The position numbers and the translations under genes were made by a program. Source: Desulfobacteraceae bacterium (GTDB lineage: Bacteria; Desulfobacterota; Desulfobacteria; Desulfobacterales; UBA5852). Taken from it: DNA of 43,608 bases. A model generated the notes under the pieces. It was not told where the DNA came from, searched no databases, and saw only the letters and a program-made list of their open reading frames with translations. The stretch spans positions 1 through 43,608 of the forward strand of contig JABZFP010000046.1 in assembly GCA_014237395.1 (NCBI GenBank), given 5' to 3'. Numbering within the stretch: position 1 is the stretch's first letter; each line of letters begins with the position of its first letter. Below, piece after piece: positions 38,593 through 43,608 of the stretch.

Positions 38593-41500
38593 CTACTTGT
38601 CGGATTTAATGCCGGCCCGGCCATCATCGCAGGGCTCGTCCGCGCCGCCGTGCTCGGCCGTACCGGAAAGGGTACAGACCGGATCGCCTTCGACAGCGGT
38701 TTCCGGGACATCCTTCAATTCGACTTCCTGCGCCGTATATTCCATTTCGGCCAAACGCTTCATGGCGATGTAGCGTTCCCGGTATTGTTTTTCAAGTTCC
38801 ACCGTAAGGCGCTGGGCCTCCTCGGGAAAGGACTTCTGCAGCGAGGCATAACGAACTTCACCGGCCAGGAATTCCTGGAGGGTGCCGTTGGGTTCTTTAC
38901 TGTCGAGGACGAAGGGGTTCTTGCCCTCTTCTTTAAGTTGCGGGTTGTAGCGATACAGAGGCCAGTAGCCGCATTCGGCCGCCAGTTTGGTCTCTTCCTG
39001 GCTTTTGCCCATGCCTTTTTTGATGCCGTGGTTGATGCAGGGCGAATAGGCCATGATGAGCGACGGGCCATCATAGGCTTCCGCTTCGGTAATGGCCTTC
39101 ATCAGCTGCTGTTTGTTGGCCCCCATGCCGACACTGGCCACATAGACATAACCATAGGTCATGGCCATGGCGCCCATGTCTTTTTTGGCGGTTTTCTTGC
39201 CGGAAGCGGCGAACTGGGCCACCGCCCCGGTGGGGGTCGCTTTGGAGGACTGCCCGCCCGTATTGGAGTACACCTCGGTATCGTATACCATGACGTTGAT
39301 ATCTTCACCCGAGGCCAGGACGTGATCCACGCCGCCGTAGGCGATGTCGTAGGCCGCGCCGTCACCCAGGAAAACCCAATAGGATTTCTTGGTGAAGAGT
39401 TTTGCCATGCTGAGAATTTCAGCCAGCACGGCGTTGTCCTTGTGGGCCGGCAAGAGGGCTTTGAGCTGGTCGCCATAGCGCCGCGATCCTTCGGCATCTT
39501 TCATGTTGTCCAGCCAACCCTGAAGGGCTTCTTTGACATCGGCCGGGGCGCCATTGGACAGCGCTTGCGTTGCAAGGTCGACCAGTCGGCGCCGCTGCTG
39601 CAAGGCACCCAGGAACATGCCGTAGGTAAACTCGGCCGGGTCCTCGAACAGCGAGTTGCCCCAGGTAGGCCCGTGGCCGTCCTTGTTGACGCAGTAGGGC
39701 ACGCTGGGAGCCGATCCGCCCCAGATGGAAGAGCATCCGGTGGCGTTGCCGATGACCATGCGCTCGCCGAACAGTTGGGTAATGAGTTTGGCGTAAGGCG
39801 TTTCGCCGCAGCCGGAACAGGCCCCCGAGAATTCGAGCAGGGGCTGAACAAATTGGCTGCCTTTGACCGTGTTGCGCTTGGTCAGGTCGTCGCGCACCGG
39901 CAGGTCGGCGGCATAGCGGTGAAGGGCCGCCTGATCCATCTGGCTTTCCAGGGGTTTCATCACCAGGGCCGGCTTTTTGGCCGGACAGATGTCGGCGCAG
40001 TTGCCGCAGCCCATGCAGTCCAGGACGTTGACCTGCATCCGGAACTGGTAGCCCTTGAGTTCTTTGCCGACGGCTTTCTTGGCCGCAAATCCTGCCGGGG
40101 CCTGAGCCATTTCTTCATCGGTCAGCAGATGCGGGCGGATGGCGGCATGCGGACAGACCATGGCACACTGGTTGCACTGAATACAGTTGTCCATGACCCA
40201 CTCGGGCACCATGATGGCCACGCCGCGTTTTTCGTACTGGGTGGTGGCCACCGGGAAGATGCCGTCCGGCGTAAAGGCGCTGACCGGCAGTTTGTCGCCC
40301 TGCTGGGCCAGGATGGGTTGCATGACGTTCTTGACGAAATCGGGCACCGCTTCGCCCTGCGTGGCGGCGCCATCGGCCTGGGCCCAGCTGTCGGGGTATT
40401 TGATCTCGATCAGGTTGTCGAGGCTTTGGTCGACGGCGTCCCAGTTCATCTTGACGATGTTTTCGCCCTTCTTGCCGAACATTTTCTTGATCTGGTCCTT
40501 AAGATAACCGATGGCTTCATCCACCGGGATCACGTTGGCCAGTTTGAAGAAAGCGGCCTGCATGACCATGTTGATGCGCCCGCCGAGCCCCACCTGGCCG
40601 GCAATCTTGACGGCGTCGATGGTGTAGAACTTCAGCTTCTTCTGGGCAATCGTGCGGCGCATGGCGGCCGGCAGCTCTTTTTCCATATCCTCCAGGCCCC
40701 AGGCTGAATTGAGCACGAAGGTGCCACCCGTCTTGATGCCTTCCAGAATGTCGTACAGGTGAACATAGCTGGACTTGTGGCAGGCGATGTAGTCGGCCGC
40801 GTCGATCAGGTAAGTCGATTTGATGGGTTTTTTGCCGAAGCGCAGGTGGGAAATGGTAATGCCGCCGGACTTTTTGGAGTCGTAGGCAAAATAGGCCTGG
40901 GCGTACATGTCGGTGTGGTCGCCGATAATCTTGATGGCACTCTTGTTGGCGCCGACCGTTCCATCGGCACCCAGCCCCCAGAACTTGCAAGCCACAGTGC
41001 CCTCGGGAGCCACTTCGAAACCGGTTTCGACCTCGAGGGAGGTATTCGTGATGTCATCGGTGATGCCGACGGTGAAATGGTTTTTCGGTGCGGCGGCGGC
41101 CATGTTGTCGTAGACGGCCTTGGCCATGCCGGGGTTGAACTCCTTGGAGCCCAGACCGTAACGGCCACCCAGGATCTTGGGCATTTCACCTTTTTCCATG
41201 TAGGTCGTACAGATGTCGAGATAGAGCGGGTCGCCCAGGGCGCCCGGTTCTTTGGTGCGGTCCAGGACGGTGATGGTCTTGACCGTTTTCGGCATGACGG
41301 CGAACATGTATTCCGGTGCGAAGGGGCGGTAGAGGCGGACTTTGATCAGACCGACTTTCTGGCCATTGTTGTTCAGGTATTCCACGACCTCTTCCAGGGT
41401 TTCGCAGGAAGAGCCCATGGCGATTACCACCCGGTCGGCCTCGGGGTGACCGACATAGTCGAAGGGCTTGTAACTGCGGCCGGTCAGGTCGCTGACCTTT

Positions 41501-42243
41501 TTCATGTAGTCGGCCACGATCGCCGGTGTTTTGAGATAATAGGGGTTGCAGGCTTCCCGGCCCTGGAAATAGATGTCCGGGTTCTGGGCGGTGCCGCGCA
41601 GTTCGGGGCGTTCGGGATTGGCGCCCCGGGCCCGGAAGGCCGCCACGGCCTCGCGGTTGACCAGTTTGGCCATGTCGGCATAGTCGATCATTTCAATTTT
41701 CTGGATTTCATGCGACGTCCGGAACCCGTCGAAAAAGTGCAGAAAGGGAACACTGGCCTCGATGGCGGCAAGATGGGCGACGAGCGCCATGTCCATGGCT
41801 TCCTGGACCGAGTTGGAGGCCAGCAGTCCGAAGCCGGTCTGGCGCACGGCCATGACATCCTGATGATCCCCGAAAATCGACAGGGCGTGGGCTGCAATGG
41901 CGCGAGCGGTGACATGGAAGACTGCTGGCAAGAGCTCCCCGGACATCTTGTACATGTTGGGGATCATCAGCAGCAGGCCCTGAGAGGCCGTGAAGGTCGA
42001 GGTCAGGGCGCCGCCGGCCAGGGATCCGTGCACGGCGGCGGCGGCCCCGGCTTCGGACTGCATCTGGCGGACCGTCATGTTTTGTCCGAAAACGTTCTGG
42101 CGGCCGTTGGCGGCCCAGTCATCGGCAATTTCACCGATGGGTGAAGACGGCGTGATCGGATAAATTGTGGCCACGTCGCTCATGGCATAGGCGACATGCG
42201 CGGCCGCCGTGTTTCCGTCGACAGTTTGCATTGTTTTAGCCAT
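38593..42243 (-). CDS. nifJ: Pyruvate:ferredoxin (flavodoxin) oxidoreductase, homodimeric
   Basis: The ~1216-residue single-chain PFOR oxidises pyruvate with CoA to acetyl-CoA, CO2 and reduced ferredoxin. It has the N-terminal pyrimidine-binding domain (YAMSDVATIYPITPSSPIGE), the gamma-type and CoA domains, two 4Fe-4S motifs (CIQCNQCAMVCPHA and CMGCGNCADICPAK), the proximal-cluster CSGCGETPY and the TPP domain (GDGAAYDIAYGG, YDTEVYSNTGGQ). ATG 42243 has AAGGAG 8 nt upstream; a GTG nine bases earlier overlaps that site. A hairpin follows the stop. It lies next to a LutB/LldF-like iron-sulfur protein in the same direction, as in the lactate-to-acetate region of Desulfovibrio, and should supply reductant for sulfate reduction. 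Confidence 0.97.
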   Translation of the reverse strand: MAKTMQTVDGNTAAAHVAYAMSDVATIYPITPSSPIGEIADDWAANGRQNVFGQNMTVRQMQSEAGAAAAVHGSLAGGALTSTFTASQGLLLMIPNMYKMSGELLPAVFHVTARAIAAHALSIFGDHQDVMAVRQTGFGLLASNSVQEAMDMALVAHLAAIEASVPFLHFFDGFRTSHEIQKIEMIDYADMAKLVNREAVAAFRARGANPERPELRGTAQNPDIYFQGREACNPYYLKTPAIVADYMKKVSDLTGRSYKPFDYVGHPEADRVVIAMGSSCETLEEVVEYLNNNGQKVGLIKVRLYRPFAPEYMFAVMPKTVKTITVLDRTKEPGALGDPLYLDICTTYMEKGEMPKILGGRYGLGSKEFNPGMAKAVYDNMAAAAPKNHFTVGITDDITNTSLEVETGFEVAPEGTVACKFWGLGADGTVGANKSAIKIIGDHTDMYAQAYFAYDSKKSGGITISHLRFGKKPIKSTYLIDAADYIACHKSSYVHLYDILEGIKTGGTFVLNSAWGLEDMEKELPAAMRRTIAQKKLKFYTIDAVKIAGQVGLGGRINMVMQAAFFKLANVIPVDEAIGYLKDQIKKMFGKKGENIVKMNWDAVDQSLDNLIEIKYPDSWAQADGAATQGEAVPDFVKNVMQPILAQQGDKLPVSAFTPDGIFPVATTQYEKRGVAIMVPEWVMDNCIQCNQCAMVCPHAAIRPHLLTDEEMAQAPAGFAAKKAVGKELKGYQFRMQVNVLDCMGCGNCADICPAKKPALVMKPLESQMDQAALHRYAADLPVRDDLTKRNTVKGSQFVQPLLEFSGACSGCGETPYAKLITQLFGERMVIGNATGCSSIWGGSAPSVPYCVNKDGHGPTWGNSLFEDPAEFTYGMFLGALQQRRRLVDLATQALSNGAPADVKEALQGWLDNMKDAEGSRRYGDQLKALLPAHKDNAVLAEILSMAKLFTKKSYWVFLGDGAAYDIAYGGVDHVLASGEDINVMVYDTEVYSNTGGQSSKATPTGAVAQFAASGKKTAKKDMGAMAMTYGYVYVASVGMGANKQQLMKAITEAEAYDGPSLIMAYSPCINHGIKKGMGKSQEETKLAAECGYWPLYRYNPQLKEEGKNPFVLDSKEPNGTLQEFLAGEVRYASLQKSFPEEAQRLTVELEKQYRERYIAMKRLAEMEYTAQEVELKDVPETAVEGDPVCTLSGTAEHGGADEPCDDGRAGIKSDK

Positions 42244-42331
42244 AGAAAACACTCCTTTTGGAATTTAAGTATTCGCTAAACCCTTGTTTGGCGTGAGTTT
42301 GCCGTTGCTTCTATTAAAAAAGTATAAGATG

Positions 42332-42358
42332 AAACCCATATTAGAATCCCATGGGTTT
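42332..42358 (-). terminator. Candidate hairpin between the LutB-like gene and PFOR
   Basis: AAACCCAT (42332-42339) pairs perfectly with ATGGGTTT (42351-42358) across 11 nt. Read leftward, a T-run (ACTTTTTT) follows 11-16 nt later. It lies in the 138-bp gap, so PFOR may have its own promoter here. The T-run is not immediately adjacent, which weakens the call. Confidence 0.45.
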
Positions 42359-42381
42359 GTAAAGTCTAAAGATAGGCGGCG

Positions 42382-43608
42382 CTATTCTTCATGGTGAGAC
42401 GCGTCCTCCTCTGTCATGCAATCGCACAGGACTTCAGCGATATGGCGGACCGCCAGCCGGTGGCCGGCGCGCTCGGCGCCGCCGCGCAGCTGCATGACGC
42501 ATCCCGGGCATTCGGTCACCAGAAGGTCGGCACCGGTGGCGTTGACGTCGTCGAGTTTGCGTTTCAGGATCTGGGACGAAATCTCGGGAAACTTGCCGGA
42601 ATAGGTGCCGCCGAACCCGCAGCAGGTTTCCTCTTCCGCGGCCGGTTTGAAGTCGAACCCGGCCTGGTGCAGGAGCGCCCGGGGGGCTTCCCGTTCGCCC
42701 AGGCCGCGGCACAGGTGGCAGGGGGCATGATAGGTCACCGCTTGCTGTGAGGGCTGGAAGGCCTCGGGTTCCAGCTTGAGGACCCGGTGCGCAAATTGCG
42801 TAAAGGTGAGCACCTTTTCACCAAACGCGCTGGCTTCGGCGGCCTGGTCCGGATGGTCGGCAAAGGCTTGGACATAGCCGTGTTTGAGGTGGGAGGCGCA
42901 GGAGGCGCACAGGGTCACGATGTAGTCGAAGCGTCGGTGATCGACAGCGGCCATGTTCTGGCGGGCCACATCCCGAGCCGCGGCTTTTTCGCCCATCATC
43001 TGGACCGGCAGCCCGCAGCAGGACTGCTCCATGGGAAATTCCAGCGCCACGCGGTGGCGCGCCAGCAAACGCACGGCCGCTTCCAGTTGCTCCGGATAGA
43101 CGAAGTCCTGCACGCAGCCGGAAAAAAGCGCTACGCGATATTGAGGATTTACGGGCGCCGGTTTGATGTTTTCCCAGCGGTCCCTGAAAGGTGTTTCAGC
43201 AATGGCGGGAAGCGCCCGGAAATTATGCTCCGGAGAAAACACATACGGCAAATGCCGCAGATAGGGCGTGCCGCCTGTGATGGGCTTCTGGGTCTTGGCG
43301 GCTGAGCGCAGCAGGCCGTGGAACAGCTTGCGGTTTTTCAACGTCAAGGCCAGCAGGCGTCCGGGCAGGGGATGCCCCTCTTCGTCCTGGATGCGGGCGT
43401 GGACTTCCTTGATCAGGCGCGGCAGGTCGATGCCGGCCGCGCAGACCGCCTTGCAGGCCCCGCAGTTGATGCAGTTCTGCACCAGGTGTTTGGCCTTGTC
43501 GCGGCCATGAAAAAAATAGGTGCTGATCAGCCCGATGGCGCCGATGTAGATGTGCCCGTACTGGTGGCCTCCCACCATGCGGTAGACCGGACAGACATTG
43601 GCGCAGGC
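42382..43608 (-). CDS. LutB/LldF-type iron-sulfur protein, 3' part (cut by window edge)
   Basis: The gene enters from the right edge, with 408 codons visible. The visible part starts inside a 4Fe-4S motif (ACANVCPVYRMVGG), followed by a second one (CINCGACKAVCAAG), a linker, and two CCG domains: SGCVQDF…SCCGLP and APCHLCRGLG…TCCGFGG, with a final ECPGCVMQL. This order matches the C-terminus of LutB/LldF joined to a LutA/LldE-like CCG pair, as in the fused proteins of Desulfovibrio lactate-utilisation loci; the LUD domain would be outside. It should pass electrons from lactate or glycolate-type dehydrogenation. The neighbour PFOR supports this setting. A GlcF/HdrD-like protein is the main alternative. 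Confidence 0.85.
   Translation of the reverse strand, partial: ACANVCPVYRMVGGHQYGHIYIGAIGLISTYFFHGRDKAKHLVQNCINCGACKAVCAAGIDLPRLIKEVHARIQDEEGHPLPGRLLALTLKNRKLFHGLLRSAAKTQKPITGGTPYLRHLPYVFSPEHNFRALPAIAETPFRDRWENIKPAPVNPQYRVALFSGCVQDFVYPEQLEAAVRLLARHRVALEFPMEQSCCGLPVQMMGEKAAARDVARQNMAAVDHRRFDYIVTLCASCASHLKHGYVQAFADHPDQAAEASAFGEKVLTFTQFAHRVLKLEPEAFQPSQQAVTYHAPCHLCRGLGEREAPRALLHQAGFDFKPAAEEETCCGFGGTYSGKFPEISSQILKRKLDDVNATGADLLVTECPGCVMQLRGGAERAGHRLAVRHIAEVLCDCMTEEDASHHEE

Noticed and set aside
38503..40707. A 734-codon open frame on the plus strand opposite PFOR
   Set aside because: It is a GC-driven antisense shadow of an unmistakable PFOR; its translation has no domain pattern and no ribosome site.
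1..43608. CRISPR arrays, tRNA or rRNA genes
   Set aside because: I looked for regularly spaced repeats and cloverleaf-type sequences and saw none; a dedicated scan could still find a tRNA I missed.

Overview
This window looks like the chromosome of a sulfate-reducing Desulfobacterota, most like the Desulfobacterales. It is GC-rich. It carries dsrC with both conserved C-terminal cysteines, an AhbA/AhbB-type siroheme decarboxylase subunit, a homodimeric pyruvate:ferredoxin oxidoreductase, and a neighbouring LutB/LldF-type iron-sulfur protein. No tRNA, rRNA or CRISPR array was seen. The left edge holds the first codons of a possible IS1595-type transposase, and a diguanylate cyclase follows.

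Positions 1674-17611 form the core of a type II fatty-acid/polyketide-like locus on two divergent arms. The leftward arm is FabG, a LolA-like carrier, a DUF3261-type lipoprotein and a B12-binding radical SAM protein. The rightward arm is ACP1, a ketosynthase fused to a chain-length-factor-like domain, a second B12-type radical SAM protein, an ApeI-like hotdog dehydratase, ACP2, two paralogous radical SAM proteins with cysteine-rich tails, two more ketosynthases, a YbgC-type thioesterase, a free-standing PKS-type double-hotdog dehydratase and a TatT-like lipoprotein. A second leftward block (29779 down to 22598) adds a lipoprotein, a fused ApeP-ApeI double-hotdog protein, a GT2-DUF2062 glycosyltransferase, a third B12-type radical SAM protein, an AMP-dependent acyl/aryl ligase and two secreted proteins.

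The parts resemble an aryl-polyene pathway: ketosynthase pair with chain-length factor, ApeI/ApeP hotdogs, LolA, DUF3261, thioesterase, ligase and glycosyltransferase. They also resemble the radical-SAM-rich FAS clusters proposed for ladderane lipids. Five radical SAM enzymes, three of them apparently cobalamin-binding, would go well beyond polyene assembly. I infer a ligase-primed or ACP-bound polyunsaturated chain that is reduced and dehydrated iteratively, modified by radical chemistry, possibly glycosylated, and delivered to the outer membrane. The product is unknown. No MMPL exporter, ammonia lyase or acyltransferase was recognised in the window.

Between the two blocks (17716-22576) lie a lipoprotein alpha/beta hydrolase, a MOP-type flippase, and a coupled pair of SPFH proteins, one membrane-anchored and one a predicted lipoprotein.

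From 29999 on the content is more general metabolism: an iron-type alcohol dehydrogenase, an FAD/2Fe-2S oxidoreductase, a CrtI-like FAD oxidoreductase coupled to miaA, dsrC with its own promoter and terminator, a YjbQ protein, the siroheme decarboxylase subunit, a nitrilase-family amidase, a cysteine-cluster protein, PFOR, and the partial iron-sulfur protein at the right edge. Two striking non-coding structures interrupt this part: a perfect 19-bp inverted repeat (32489-32561) and a nested palindromic element (37458-37720) whose ends supply the stop codons of both flanking genes.
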